Source: CAXBDP01 sp041689935 (GTDB taxonomy: Bacteria; Bacteroidota; Bacteroidia; Cytophagales; Cyclobacteriaceae). From it: a DNA stretch of 64,000 bases. Within the stretch, counting starts at the first letter, position 1; every line of letters starts with the position of its first letter. The notes below the pieces were generated by a model. It saw only the letters and a list, made by a program, of their open reading frames with translations. It was not told the DNA's origin and searched no databases. Shown here piece after piece: positions 1-8,829 of this stretch. The stretch is from NCBI GenBank assembly GCA_041689935.1, contig JBDNFI010000057.1, forward strand, positions 58,542 to 122,541, in the 5' to 3' direction. The translations under genes and the position numbers were made by a program.

Positions 1-283
1 CCCAACTGTTTGTAGAGTCTTCAGCTAAAAGGCTTCTCTCCTTTTTCAAGAAATTTTCAAACTCAATCAGACTCTCTCTTAGCTTTGCATCTATATCAAC
101 TTGATCTATATGATAAAAAAATGCTTCTTCCGCCACTGGTATAGGTTCTATATTCAACCTAATCACGTCATTAGTGGTCTTTTTTCTTTGCTTTTTTTGG
201 GCAAAAGCTGAGCTTGAATTAAAAAGAATGAGAAGACAAATCACAAATAAAGGTGTCCATCTTCTCATTTTATCTTGCTTCAT
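1..283 (-). CDS. Secreted protein of unknown function, 3' part outside the window
   Basis: An open frame starts at an ATG (281-283) and is still open at the window edge, giving 94 codons. Residues 1-29 form a signal peptide: charged start (MKQDKMRRW), a hydrophobic core (PLFVICLLILF), then SSSAFAQ as the probable cleavage site, followed by a basic stretch (KKQRKKTT). The visible mature part is acidic and helical. It starts 8 bp after the trxB stop on the same strand, so it is probably co-transcribed with trxB. I do not recognise the family from this N-terminal piece. An envelope-associated or peptidase-type protein is possible but not shown. Confidence 0.75.
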   Translation of the reverse strand, partial: MKQDKMRRWTPLFVICLLILFNSSSAFAQKKQRKKTTNDVIRLNIEPIPVAEEAFFYHIDQVDIDAKLRESLIEFENFLKKERSLLAEDSTNSW

Positions 284-291
284 TTTTAAAG

Positions 292-1230
292 TTATTCCGT
301 GTGTTTTTCAGCCAAGAATCTTTCCGCATCCAAGGCTGCCATACAACCTGTGCCTGCGGCGGTTACTGCCTGACGGTAAATTTTATCCTGTGCATCGCCA
401 CCAACAAAAATACCTCCAATATTTGTTCGAGTACTTCCAGGTTTTGTAATTAAATATCCTTGCGCATCCATATTTAATATCCCTTTAAAAATTCCCGTGT
501 TAGGTTCATGGCCAATAGCTATAAAAAAGCCTTTGGCTTGTATCTCGGTCTTTTCACCTGTTTGGTTATTTATTACTCTAACAGCTTCTACTTCGTCCTC
601 ACCTAATATTTCCTCTGTCTCTGTATTCCAAAGCACTTCAATATTTGCTTTAGAAAGAACTCTTTTTTGCATTATTTGCGATGCTCGCATTTCATCTCTG
701 CGTATAAGCATATAGACTTTGCTACAAATATTAGAGAGGTAGCTTGCCTCTTCGCAAGCAGTATCACCAGCACCGACAACCACCACGTCATTTCCTCTAA
801 AGAAGAACCCATCACAAACAGCACAGGCTGATACGCCTTTGCCATTTAGCCTTTCTTCCGAAGGTAAACCTAGCCACTTGGCAGACGCACCAGTTGTTAT
901 GATCACTGCCTCAGCTTCAATTTCCTTTTCTTCATCCACAGTAACTTTATGAGGATAGCCTGTAAAATCAACAGAAGTAACCATTCCATAACGAACATCA
1001 GTACCAAATCTTTCAGCTTGTTTCTGAAATTCAACCATCATTTCTGGCCCTTGGATTCCATTTGGGTAGCCTGGATAATTTTCTACATCAGTTGTAATAG
1101 TTAGTTGTCCACCTGGTTGACTACCCATATACATCACTGGATTCAATCCAGCTCTTGCTGCATAGATGGCAGCGGAGTATCCGGTTGGTCCTGAACCTAT
1201 GATCAATACTGTAACTTTTTCCGCACTCAT
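292..1230 (-). CDS. trxB: Thioredoxin reductase
   Basis: Cytoplasmic FAD enzyme that passes electrons from NADPH to thioredoxin. The 312 residues match the usual length. Visible parts are the FAD-binding GSGPTG near residue 12, the redox-active CAVC at 136-139, a second nucleotide-binding GAGDTA near 153 for NADPH, and the C-terminal GGIFVGGDAQD that contacts FAD. ATG start at 1230. Same strand as the secreted-protein gene that follows 8 bp downstream. A hairpin between it and rpoD suggests that it has its own promoter. Confidence 0.97.
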   Translation of the reverse strand: MSAEKVTVLIIGSGPTGYSAAIYAARAGLNPVMYMGSQPGGQLTITTDVENYPGYPNGIQGPEMMVEFQKQAERFGTDVRYGMVTSVDFTGYPHKVTVDEEKEIEAEAVIITTGASAKWLGLPSEERLNGKGVSACAVCDGFFFRGNDVVVVGAGDTACEEASYLSNICSKVYMLIRRDEMRASQIMQKRVLSKANIEVLWNTETEEILGEDEVEAVRVINNQTGEKTEIQAKGFFIAIGHEPNTGIFKGILNMDAQGYLITKPGSTRTNIGGIFVGGDAQDKIYRQAVTAAGTGCMAALDAERFLAEKHTE

Positions 1231-1280
1231 TTATTGTTGGAGTTTAAAACAATGAGATATTTTTTTAATTTTTCTTTAAA

Positions 1281-1314
1281 TAGAAAAGGTCGCCATAAAT
1301 GGAGACCTTTTCTA
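1281..1314 (-). terminator. Hairpin after rpoD
   Basis: An 11-bp perfect stem (TAGAAAAGGTC with GACCTTTTCTA, loop 12 nt) lies between the rpoD stop and the trxB start. Read leftward it ends in CTTTTCTATTT, which gives a modest U-rich tail. It probably ends rpoD transcription. Confidence 0.6.
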
Positions 1315-1332
1315 TTAGTTAATGTGGAACCA

Positions 1333-2196
1333 TTAACCAAGGTAAGGCTTTAATGCTTTACTTCTACTAGTATGTCTTAACCTTCTGATTGCCTTTTCTT
1401 TAATTTGTCTCACACGCTCTCTTGTTAAATTGAATTTTTCTCCAATTTCTTCAAGAGTCATGCTATGTTCTCCATTCAATCCAAAGTATAACGTAATGAC
1501 GTCTGCCTCCCGCTGAGTAAGCGTTGATAAAGCTCTTTGGACTTCCTTGCGAAGCGAATCATTCATTAACTCAGAGTCTGGAGTGACTTCCATATCATTC
1601 TCCAATACATCTAACAATGAATTTTCTTCACCTTGAACAAAGGGTGCATCCATAGAAACATGGCGACCAGAAATTTTCATGGTGTCTACCACTTCTGAGG
1701 TTGATACCTCTAATACCTCTGCTAGCTCTTCTGGACTTGGTTCTCTTTCAAAACGTTGCTCAAGTTCTGAAAAGGTTTTCGAGATTTTATTCAGTGAACC
1801 TACTCTATTGAGAGGTAGCCTAACGATACGAGATTGTTCCGCCAATGCTTGAAGAATTGACTGTCGAATCCACCAAACTGCGTACGATATAAACTTAAAT
1901 CCTCTAGTTTCATCGAATCTTTGGGCAGCCTTAATCAAGCCTAAATTACCTTCGTTGATCAAATCACCTAGGGACAAACCTTGATTTTGGTACTGTTTGG
2001 CAACAGAAACAACGAATCTAAGATTGGCCTTAGTAAGTTTTTCAAGAGCAAGTTGATCACCAGCACGTATTCTTTTTGCTAAATCTACTTCTTCATCTGG
2101 CGTTAAAAGGTCAACTTTTCCTATTTCTTGAAGATACTTATCAAGGGATTGACTTTCCCTATTTGTAATTTGTTTACTGATTTTTAATTGTCTCAT
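1333..2196 (-). CDS. rpoD: Primary RNA polymerase sigma factor (sigma-70/RpoD)
   Basis: Directs RNA polymerase to housekeeping promoters. At 287 residues it is the short form normal for Bacteroidota, without the long region 1.1 and spacer of E. coli. Visible are region 1.2 (SLDKYLQEIGKV, near 17), region 2 with the -10-melting segment (FISYAVWWIRQSI, near 100), region 3, and the region 4 helix-turn-helix (LTRERVRQIKEKAIRRLR, near 250). Bacteroidota sigma-70 reads -7 TAnnTTTG and -33 TTTG elements; two clear examples occur in this window, upstream of rpsO and of the tRNA. Confidence 0.97.
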   Translation of the reverse strand: MRQLKISKQITNRESQSLDKYLQEIGKVDLLTPDEEVDLAKRIRAGDQLALEKLTKANLRFVVSVAKQYQNQGLSLGDLINEGNLGLIKAAQRFDETRGFKFISYAVWWIRQSILQALAEQSRIVRLPLNRVGSLNKISKTFSELEQRFEREPSPEELAEVLEVSTSEVVDTMKISGRHVSMDAPFVQGEENSLLDVLENDMEVTPDSELMNDSLRKEVQRALSTLTQREADVITLYFGLNGEHSMTLEEIGEKFNLTRERVRQIKEKAIRRLRHTSRSKALKPYLG

Positions 2197-2270
2197 TCAC
2201 TATAGGGGTTTTCGTATCGAACAACGTTGAGGTGAGTAATTATAGTTCCTATGTTCATTGATTGTTAAGA

Positions 2271-4400
2271 TTAAGACTGACTTTTTTCAGGCTTAGGTAA
2301 TAAAACCTTACGTGAAAGCTTGAATTTTCCGGTTTTCTTATCAACATCAAGAAGTTTCACTTTAATGTTTTCACCTACTTCAAGCACACCTTCTAGAGAA
2401 TCTAGTCTTTCCCATTTCACTTCTGAGATATGCAATAGACCATCTTTACCTGGCATTATTTCAACAAAAGCTCCATAAGGCTGGATTGATTTAACTTTTC
2501 CATCATACACCTCGCCTATTTCCGGAACGGCTACAATAGCCTTCACTCTTCGCAAAGCATTTTCCATTGCTTCTTTACTTACCGAGAATATGCTTACTAC
2601 TCCACCTTTATCAACTTCTTCAATTAATACAGTGGCACCGGTTTCTTTTTGAATTTCTTGAACAACTTTACCTCCAGGCCCTATTACAGCACCAATCATT
2701 TCTCGCTCGATATGCAAAATAGCAAATCTTGGAGCCGTTTCCTTATAGTCAGGCTTAGCTTGAGAAATGGTTTTATTCATTTCATCGAGAATATGAGCTC
2801 TACCTTCTTTGGCTTGATATAATGCTTCTTTTAAAACATCGAAAGACAAACCTTCAATTTTCATATCCATTTGGCAAGCCGTAATACCCTTACTTGTGCC
2901 AGTTACTTTAAAGTCCATATCACCCAAGTGATCTTCATCGCCTAGTATATCTGACAATACAGTGTATTTACCTGTTTTGCTATCAGAGATCATTCCCATA
3001 GCAATGCCAGAAACCGCCCCTTTAATTGGAATTCCGGCATCCATCATCGCCATTGATGCAGCACAAACTGTGGCCATTGATGAAGAACCATTTGATTCTA
3101 AGATATCAGAAACGATTCTGATAGTATATGGATTTTCAGAAGCTGGCGGGAGGATTTTCTTCAATGCTCTCAAAGCTAAGTTTCCATGACCGACTTCTCT
3201 TCTTCCAACACCTCTATTTGGTTTCACTTCACCAGTAGAAAAACCTGGGAAATTATAATGTAGCATAAACTTATTATATCCAGAAGACATGGCCTGATCT
3301 ATCATTTGATCATCAAGCTTAGTTCCCAAGGTAACCGTTGTCAATGATTGAGTTTCACCTCTGGTAAATACTGCAGACCCATGAGCAGAAGGCAAATAAT
3401 CAATTTCAGACCAAATTGGTCTAACTTCATTCGGCTTTCTCCCATCTAATCTTTTCTTCTCGTTCAACACAAGGTTACGACAAGCATCTTTTTGTAAATC
3501 GTGGAAGTATCTAGAAATCAATCCTGTATTATATCCATGATCTGCGGAAAGAGATTCCATAAACGCATTTTTTACGCTTTTGAAACCTTCGCTTCTCTCT
3601 TGCTTATTTGGATTGCCCGCAGCTGCAACCGCATATGTTGCATCATAATGTTCATCAAAGATTCTTTTCTTCAGATCGTAATCATGGGTTTCATGAGAAT
3701 ATTCACGAACAGTTTTACCTACTGCCTCTCTCAAATCTTCTTGTAAAGCACACATTTGCTTAATTGCTGCATGTGCTTTCTCTAATGCACCAAGCATTAA
3801 TTCTTCAGAGATCTCATTCGCTTCGCCTTCTACCATACCAATATCTTTGGCCGTACCAGCTACTATGAAATTTAATTCTGATTCATCTATTACTGCTGGA
3901 GAAGGGTTAATTTTATATTCGCCATTATGATATACTACTCTTACCTCTGCGGTAGGGCCATTGAATGGGATATCAGAAACGATTAAAGCAGCCGATGCTG
4001 CCAATCCTGCCAGTGCATCTGGCAACACATCTTTATCAGCAGAAATTAATTGAATTCCTACTTGAGTATCAGCATGATAATCATCTGGAAACAAAGGTCT
4101 TATTGCTCTATCAACAATACGACATATTAAAACTTCATGATCTGATAATCTACCTTCTCTTCTCAAAAACCCACCTGGTATTTTTCCAGCTGAGGCAAAT
4201 TTTTCTTGATAATCTACCGAAAGTGGAAGAAAATCAACTCCTTCCATCGCTTCTTTTTTGGCTACTACAGTTGCTAAAAGCATTGTATTGCCCATTCTTA
4301 ACACTACCGCCCCGTCTGCTTGTTTCGCTAATTTTCCTGTTTCAATAATAATTTCCCTGCCATCTTCAAGGGTAAGGGATTTCGTGATAACGTTTAACAT
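2271..4400 (-). CDS. pnp: Polyribonucleotide nucleotidyltransferase (PNPase)
   Basis: 3'-5' phosphorolytic exoribonuclease of mRNA decay. The 709 residues hold two RNase PH domains (about 10-230 and 310-540) joined by a helical linker, a KH domain with the GPGGK loop (about 560-615) and a C-terminal S1 domain (about 625-695, YDGKVKSIQPYGAFVEI). It follows rpsO on the same strand, the classic rpsO-pnp order, with a strong terminator between them, so pnp expression probably relies on read-through or its own promoter. Confidence 0.97.
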   Translation of the reverse strand: MLNVITKSLTLEDGREIIIETGKLAKQADGAVVLRMGNTMLLATVVAKKEAMEGVDFLPLSVDYQEKFASAGKIPGGFLRREGRLSDHEVLICRIVDRAIRPLFPDDYHADTQVGIQLISADKDVLPDALAGLAASAALIVSDIPFNGPTAEVRVVYHNGEYKINPSPAVIDESELNFIVAGTAKDIGMVEGEANEISEELMLGALEKAHAAIKQMCALQEDLREAVGKTVREYSHETHDYDLKKRIFDEHYDATYAVAAAGNPNKQERSEGFKSVKNAFMESLSADHGYNTGLISRYFHDLQKDACRNLVLNEKKRLDGRKPNEVRPIWSEIDYLPSAHGSAVFTRGETQSLTTVTLGTKLDDQMIDQAMSSGYNKFMLHYNFPGFSTGEVKPNRGVGRREVGHGNLALRALKKILPPASENPYTIRIVSDILESNGSSSMATVCAASMAMMDAGIPIKGAVSGIAMGMISDSKTGKYTVLSDILGDEDHLGDMDFKVTGTSKGITACQMDMKIEGLSFDVLKEALYQAKEGRAHILDEMNKTISQAKPDYKETAPRFAILHIEREMIGAVIGPGGKVVQEIQKETGATVLIEEVDKGGVVSIFSVSKEAMENALRRVKAIVAVPEIGEVYDGKVKSIQPYGAFVEIMPGKDGLLHISEVKWERLDSLEGVLEVGENIKVKLLDVDKKTGKFKLSRKVLLPKPEKSQS

Positions 4401-4454
4401 ATTTTAACTTTAATTCGATTTAGTGATTTTTTTTACCCTCAGGTAAAGTGTGGA

Positions 4455-4489
4455 AAAACAAAAAGAGGGATTCCAATTAAGGAATCCCT
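4455..4489 (-). terminator. Intrinsic terminator between rpsO and pnp
   Basis: A 9-bp stem (AGGGATTCC with GGAATCCCT, 6-nt loop) is followed on the minus strand by CTTTTTGTTTTTCC. It lies 9 bp after the rpsO stop, a textbook intrinsic terminator or attenuator in front of pnp. Confidence 0.85.
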
Positions 4490-4497
4490 GCTCTATG

Positions 4498-4773
4498 TTA
4501 TTTACGAAGTTTTTGATCTTCTAGCACTGCTCTGTATCTTTCGATATCATTCTTATACAAGAAATTTAAAAAGCTTCTTCTTTTACCTACCATTTTCAAA
4601 AGGCCCAAACGAGTTGAGTGATCCTTTTTGTTTTTCTTAAGATGTTCGGTGAGGTGGTTTATCCTGAAGGTAAACAGGGCAATCTGAGACTCTGGAGAAC
4701 CAGTATCTGTCTGAGATTTTAACCGACCATGATTTGCGAACAGATCTTGTTTCTTCTCTTTCGTTAAATACAT
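4498..4773 (-). CDS. rpsO: 30S ribosomal protein S15
   Basis: Primary 16S rRNA-binding protein of the small subunit platform. It is 91 residues, compared with 89 in E. coli. Family signatures include DTGSPESQIALFT and HSTRLGLLKMVGKRRSFLNFL. A near-perfect Bacteroidota promoter lies 38 bp upstream of the start and a terminator immediately downstream. Confidence 0.98.
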   Translation of the reverse strand: MYLTKEKKQDLFANHGRLKSQTDTGSPESQIALFTFRINHLTEHLKKNKKDHSTRLGLLKMVGKRRSFLNFLYKNDIERYRAVLEDQKLRK

Positions 4774-4810
4774 GACTAGTCTAAAATTTATGATACAATA
4801 AAAACAATTG

Positions 4811-4841
4811 CAAAGGTACTTATTAATATGTCAGTTTCAAA
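4811..4841 (-). promoter_or_regulatory. Bacteroidota-type promoter of rpsO
   Basis: On the minus strand a -33 TTTG (4838-4841) is followed after 19 nt by a -7 TACCTTTG (4811-4818). This fits the TTTG-N19-TAnnTTTG consensus exactly and places the transcript start a few bases before the rpsO start. Confidence 0.8.
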
Positions 4842-4898
4842 CAATTGAGGGATACAATAATCAATATCGGGAAGTATTTATTCCCATCAAAAATTAGC

Positions 4899-6707
4899 TT
4901 ATCTACTTTCTAAAAGGTTTTCTAAGTCATCCAAGGATCCAATTTCAGGAGTATCACTTTTAGCCTTTTTCTTGAAACCATTTTTAAATTTATCGATTAA
5001 TATTGCGTAAAAATCGCTTTCAAACAATCTTGCGTCTATTCTTGCTTGCCGCAGGAAAAATAATCCCACCGGCAGCAGGATGAAATTTGAAAGCCAAACA
5101 GCTACAAAAGGACTCAAAATACCTTCTTTTCCATATTTTTCTGCAATGATGGAAACCGTATAGTAGAAAATAAAGAAACCAACAGATAGTAAAATAGGCA
5201 TACCCAAACCACCTCTTTTAATAATGGTGCCAAGTGGAGCTCCAATTAGGAACATTACGATACAAGTAAATGCTCTGGCCCATTTTCCGTGTTTCTCCAA
5301 ATCGTACTTATTTGCCTCACGTTCAATATTTTTGATAGACTCGGCCATACTTTCTACTTGACTTTTAATCAATCTGGCTTGATTTAAAGCTTGACCAAGC
5401 GCTCTAGCCTTTGCAAACTCTTGCTTAAGTTCCTCCCGAAAAAAGAGCATATCTCCAGAGCGAAAATCTGGAAGTGTATCCAAACTTAATGGTTTTTTTA
5501 GGGTAATGGCTCCACCAAAGAATATTTCAGGCTGAGTTTCGGTTGCTGCAATTCCTGTTAATCTTTCTCGATCCTCCCGCTCTCTTCTCGCTCTAGCTGT
5601 TGAAATCAATACTTGGTTTTGATTTAATAAAGCAGCTACAGTATCTGGACTATCAGGCATTAGGGATGGGCTAATGAATGAATCCGCCGCTATACTATCT
5701 GGGACAATCAAGCTGATGATGGCTTGCCTTTCTAGGGCCAATCGTTTCTTTTCAGTGATATATTCTGGCTCTTCTAATTGAAATTTCCCATTGAGATAAT
5801 AATTATAGGAATTATTAATGTATCCAAAAAGTCTCACTTGCTCATAATACTTTTCAACATTCACTGAATCTACAGCAAGCTGAAGCTCTTTAATATTCTT
5901 CATCAATCGGCTACCATAGAATAGCTCCTCACGTGTTCTGGTAAGTTCGAAAGATTCTAAACTGAAGACCAAGCGGGAGGAATCAAATTGAGACCTGAAA
6001 AGTTCTCCAATATCTAACCTATTTACATAGGTAGTTTGTCTTGGCCCAGCTGTTGGGTCTTCTGAGTAACTATATCCATCGAATAATTCCAACATTAAAT
6101 ATTGGTCATAGTTAAAAGCGTACATTCGACCGGAATCAGCTACTATTATATCTGTATTGCCACTATTACCAGTATGGTCATAGATTAGTATTTTACTCAT
6201 ATGTCCATCTGCATACTTTTTTTCTGCTTTTATGCTGTAGTTTGGAATATCAGAATAGAAAACACCTTCCTTCAAATTCAATGAAGGCTTCTTTTGTTTT
6301 AAATCCCAAAGAAGACTGAATGCTTTTAAATTTGCTTTTGGGACAATTTGATCGTTGTTGTAAAAAGCGAAGGCAGTGATAATGAGGATAATAAAAAATA
6401 CTGGCCTCAGGATTCTTACTAGTGAGATACCAGCACCTTTTATGGCGGTGATTTCTGAGTGCTCACCAAGATTTCCGAAGGCAATTAATGAGGCGATCAA
6501 TATCGCAAGAGGAATGGCTTCTTGAGTGGATTTAATACTGAAGTAGCCAAATAGCTCTAGGATAATAGCAATGCCTAAATCCTTCCCAACTAACTCAGCT
6601 CCATACCTTATAAGTATGGGTGTAAGTAGTATAAAAACGACAATAAAAAGGGTAAGAAAAAATGGTCCTGCAAAAGCTCCTAGAACCAATTTATCTATTT
6701 TCTTCAT
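4899..6707 (-). CDS. LptF/LptG family permease of lipopolysaccharide export
   Basis: Inner-membrane component of the Lpt machine that extracts LPS and passes it to the periplasmic bridge. The 602 residues are longer than proteobacterial LptF/G (about 360), as is usual in this phylum. Three to four N-terminal membrane segments (about 10-125, including the TQEAIPLAILIASLIAFGNLGEHSEI loop) are followed by a large periplasmic domain with a long helical insert (about 270-460), then C-terminal membrane segments near 470-565 with the family signature GAPLGTIIKRGGLGMPI. It is a single gene here; a second paralogue is presumably elsewhere. Confidence 0.93.
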   Translation of the reverse strand: MKKIDKLVLGAFAGPFFLTLFIVVFILLTPILIRYGAELVGKDLGIAIILELFGYFSIKSTQEAIPLAILIASLIAFGNLGEHSEITAIKGAGISLVRILRPVFFIILIITAFAFYNNDQIVPKANLKAFSLLWDLKQKKPSLNLKEGVFYSDIPNYSIKAEKKYADGHMSKILIYDHTGNSGNTDIIVADSGRMYAFNYDQYLMLELFDGYSYSEDPTAGPRQTTYVNRLDIGELFRSQFDSSRLVFSLESFELTRTREELFYGSRLMKNIKELQLAVDSVNVEKYYEQVRLFGYINNSYNYYLNGKFQLEEPEYITEKKRLALERQAIISLIVPDSIAADSFISPSLMPDSPDTVAALLNQNQVLISTARARREREDRERLTGIAATETQPEIFFGGAITLKKPLSLDTLPDFRSGDMLFFREELKQEFAKARALGQALNQARLIKSQVESMAESIKNIEREANKYDLEKHGKWARAFTCIVMFLIGAPLGTIIKRGGLGMPILLSVGFFIFYYTVSIIAEKYGKEGILSPFVAVWLSNFILLPVGLFFLRQARIDARLFESDFYAILIDKFKNGFKKKAKSDTPEIGSLDDLENLLESR

Positions 6708-6764
6708 AATCCAGCCGGGCTTAATACATTAGAGACAACAAAAGTATTTCTTTTGTTTTGCTTT

Positions 6765-7163
6765 TTAGCCTCCCACGATCTCTTTCAAAGAATGTACCAA
6801 GCCCTCCCAAACATCTAATAATTCTTCCTCATCGTCCGTATTTGTATACTCGGTAATCCGTAAATAGAGAGATTCAGTAAGCTCACTAAGTTCTAACTTC
6901 AATTCAAAGTAGCTTGGATCTGCTTCATCTTCAGGATTGCCATTTGGAAGGAATTCAAATTTCACATGGTTATTGGTTCTTTGTGAAACTTGCTTGGCAA
7001 AATGGTTTTCATTATCCCAAATAAAATTGAATACTTTGTCTTCATCTATATTGACGTCATCGGCGAACCATTGCGAAAGTCCTCCTGCCGTGCTGATGTA
7101 TGGAAAGAGCATCTTTTTAGAGGCGTTAATCGGGAATTCTGCTGTAAATTTAAACTTACTCAT
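6765..7163 (-). CDS. START-like domain protein
   Basis: A small cytoplasmic SRPBCC/START-fold protein (132 aa), conserved in Bacteroidota, of unknown ligand. Visible is the opening strand KFKFTAEFPINASKKMLFPYIS, the GGLSQWFADDV segment typical of AHSA1-like folds, an acidic middle, and a C-terminal helix (WEGLVHSLKEIV) that closes the cavity. It lies 57 bp upstream of the LptF/G gene on the same strand and may share its transcript. No catalytic residue can be assigned. Confidence 0.85.
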   Translation of the reverse strand: MSKFKFTAEFPINASKKMLFPYISTAGGLSQWFADDVNIDEDKVFNFIWDNENHFAKQVSQRTNNHVKFEFLPNGNPEDEADPSYFELKLELSELTESLYLRITEYTNTDDEEELLDVWEGLVHSLKEIVGG

Positions 7164-7232
7164 ATAAAAACGTTATGGAACAATTTAGACTTTTCATTTG
7201 ACATGCGCAACATAAATTTACTTGAATTTACA

Positions 7233-7264
7233 TTGGGAAAAATAAAAGGGCTTTTCTACCTTTG
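7233..7264 (+). promoter_or_regulatory. Promoter of tRNA-Met
   Basis: TTG at 7233-7235 is followed after 21 nt by TACCTTTG at 7257-7264, a good Bacteroidota -33/-7 pair. The expected transcript start is about 45 nt upstream of the mature tRNA. Confidence 0.75.
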
Positions 7265-7316
7265 CAGCTCTTAAAATAGAAGGGATTAAGATTAAGCTTT
7301 CCCTTATCATAAGTAC

Positions 7317-7390
7317 GGCGAGGTAGCTCAGTTGGTTAGAGCGCAGGATTCATAACCCTGAGGTCACGGGTTCAACTCCCGTCCTCGCTA
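7317..7390 (+). tRNA. tRNA-Met (anticodon CAT), elongator type
   Basis: Cloverleaf of 74 nt: acceptor GGCGAGG/CCTCGCT (G1-U72 wobble), D arm GCTC..GAGC, anticodon loop TTCATAA, T arm CGGG/CCCG with TTCAACT, discriminator A. The G1-U72 pair is not the C1xA72 mismatch of initiators, so elongator Met is likely. An Ile2 tRNA with modified CAU anticodon cannot be excluded by eye. CCA is not encoded. It stands alone with its own promoter and terminator. Confidence 0.95.
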
Positions 7391-7396
7391 CATGTA

Positions 7397-7438
7397 AAAG
7401 CTCTGCAAATTGTAGAGCTTTTTTTTTACCGCTTTTCT
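7397..7438 (+). terminator. Terminator of tRNA-Met
   Basis: AAAGCTCT (7397-7404) pairs with AGAGCTTT at the far side of a short loop and is followed by a run of eight or more T, 7 nt after the tRNA. Confidence 0.85.
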
Positions 7439-7483
7439 TCAACTAAGAATTATTGGTTTTCTACTTTTTGAAAAAGAAGTAAA

Positions 7484-7524
7484 AAAAGAGCCTTGAATTT
7501 TTTAAATTCAAGGCTCTTTTTTTT
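7484..7524. terminator. Bidirectional terminator downstream of rplT
   Basis: A long AT-rich stem (AAAAGAGCCTTGAATTT pairing with AAATTCAAGGCTCTTTT) with T-runs on both sides. Read leftward it ends the thrS-infC-rpmI-rplT transcript; read rightward it backs up the tRNA terminator. Confidence 0.85.
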
Positions 7525-7538
7525 CACTAAAATTATAT

Positions 7539-7883
7539 CTACTTCAATTTATCAACAATCGCTTTGAACGCATCTGGATGATTCATTGCTAAATCAGCTA
7601 ATACTTTACGATTAAGATCGATGTTAGCTTTTTTCAAACTACCGATAAATTGAGAATATGACATTCCATACTGTCTGGCTCCAGCGTTAATACGCTGAAT
7701 CCAAAGCGCTCTGAAGTCACGCTTTTTGGCTTTTCTATCGCGGTATGCGTAAGCTAAACCTTTTTGAACTTTATTTTTGGCAACGGTTAATACGTTTTTG
7801 CCACGGCCGAAAAATCCTTTTGCGGCCTTTAATACTCGTTTTCTACGAGCCCTTGATGCGACGTGGTTTACTGATCTTGGCAT
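7539..7883 (-). CDS. rplT: 50S ribosomal protein L20
   Basis: Early-assembly 23S rRNA-binding protein, 114 residues, very basic. Signatures are RRKRVLKAAKGFFGRGKN and FRALWIQRINAGARQYGMSYS. It is the last gene of the thrS-infC-rpmI-rplT cluster, before a strong terminator. Confidence 0.98.
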   Translation of the reverse strand: MPRSVNHVASRARRKRVLKAAKGFFGRGKNVLTVAKNKVQKGLAYAYRDRKAKKRDFRALWIQRINAGARQYGMSYSQFIGSLKKANIDLNRKVLADLAMNHPDAFKAIVDKLK

Positions 7884-7970
7884 TTTTTTGTCTTTTTGAA
7901 CACTGGTGGCGTTAATTGCACTTATTAAACCAGGGATCTGGTGAAACGATTGAACCTAAATAATTGATTT

Positions 7971-8159
7971 TTAAAGCATTTCTCTGATACGAGCGTCGTC
8001 AGTAGAATGCACATTTGTCATCTTTGTAAGATTACGCTTTCTCTTCGTCGACTTCTTTGTTAAGATGTGACTCTTGTAAGCATGCTTTCTTCTGATTTTA
8101 CCAGTACCTGATAGCTTAAACCTTTTTTTAGCTCCAGACTTGGTTTTCATCTTTGGCAT
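7971..8159 (-). CDS. rpmI: 50S ribosomal protein L35
   Basis: A 62-residue, very basic ribosomal protein. It begins PKMKTKSGAKKRFKLSGTGK and has the KRKRNL segment typical of the family. It lies between infC and rplT, the order found in most bacteria. Confidence 0.97.
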   Translation of the reverse strand: MPKMKTKSGAKKRFKLSGTGKIRRKHAYKSHILTKKSTKRKRNLTKMTNVHSTDDARIREML

Positions 8160-8187
8160 TTGTTGTTGGTTTATAAATGAATAAAAA

Positions 8188-8748
8188 TTAATTCGATTTT
8201 TTTGTCACCGGTTTTGGAGCAAGGAATAAAAACATTCTTTTACCTTCCATTTTTGGCAACTGTTCTACTTTCGCGTAATCTTCAAGGGCTTGAGCAAACC
8301 TCAATAATAAGTGCTCTCCTCTATCCTTGAAAACAATTGATCTACCCACAAAGTGAACATATGCTTTCACTTTTGCCCCACTTTTAAGGAAATTAATGGC
8401 GTACTTCACCTTGAAATCAAAATCATGATCGTCCGTATTTGGCCCAAACCGCACTTCTTTAAGTACTGTTTTTGCCGCATTGGCTTTGATCTCCTTTTGC
8501 TTTTTCTTTTGCTCGTATTTGAATTTCGAGTAATCAGTGACTTTACAAACTGGCGGTACAGCTTTACCTGAAATCTCAACCAAGTCAAGATTTTGCTCTT
8601 GAGCCATTTTTAATGCCTCACGGATTGGATATACTCCAACCTCCACGTTCTCACCAACTACACGGACTTCTCTGGCCGTAATTTTTTCGTTGACTTTGTA
8701 AGGTTCTTCTGCCCTTACTCTCGGAGTGTACTTTTTTCTTCCTTTAAT
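8188..8748 (-). CDS. infC: Translation initiation factor IF-3, AUU start codon
   Basis: Binds the 30S subunit and checks start-codon pairing. The conserved protein continues well upstream of the first GTG (8646): the frame reads KGRKKYTPRVRAEEPYKVNEK, which is family sequence. A TGA at 8755-8757 then closes it. The only codons left are ATC (8752-8754) and ATT (8746-8748). ATT followed by AAAGGA matches the start of E. coli infC (AUU AAA GGC), so I place the start at 8748, giving 186 residues. N-domain about 10-80, C-domain about 95-180 (EVRFGPNTDDHDFDFKVK). Rare-start autoregulation is known for this family. It lies between thrS and rpmI. Confidence 0.93.
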   Translation of the reverse strand: MKGRKKYTPRVRAEEPYKVNEKITAREVRVVGENVEVGVYPIREALKMAQEQNLDLVEISGKAVPPVCKVTDYSKFKYEQKKKQKEIKANAAKTVLKEVRFGPNTDDHDFDFKVKYAINFLKSGAKVKAYVHFVGRSIVFKDRGEHLLLRFAQALEDYAKVEQLPKMEGKRMFLFLAPKPVTKKSN

Positions 8749-8829
8749 GGTGATTCAAATTTTGATTAGGGCTGCAAATATCTGAAATATTTTCCCGAAA
8801 AAAAACATTTCGAAGATGATATACGCAAA

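Noticed and set aside
174..453. Two rightward frames over the trxB 3' end and the first secreted-protein gene
   Set aside because: They lie opposite well-supported coding sequence, with Cys/Phe-rich composition and no family features.
3965..4348. Rightward 127-codon frame inside pnp
   Set aside because: Antisense to conserved PNPase codons; Leu/Gln-rich low-complexity translation.
7317..7390. Initiator tRNA-fMet
   Set aside because: Position 1-72 is G-U rather than the C-A mismatch of initiators, and the anticodon stem lacks three consecutive G-C pairs next to the loop.
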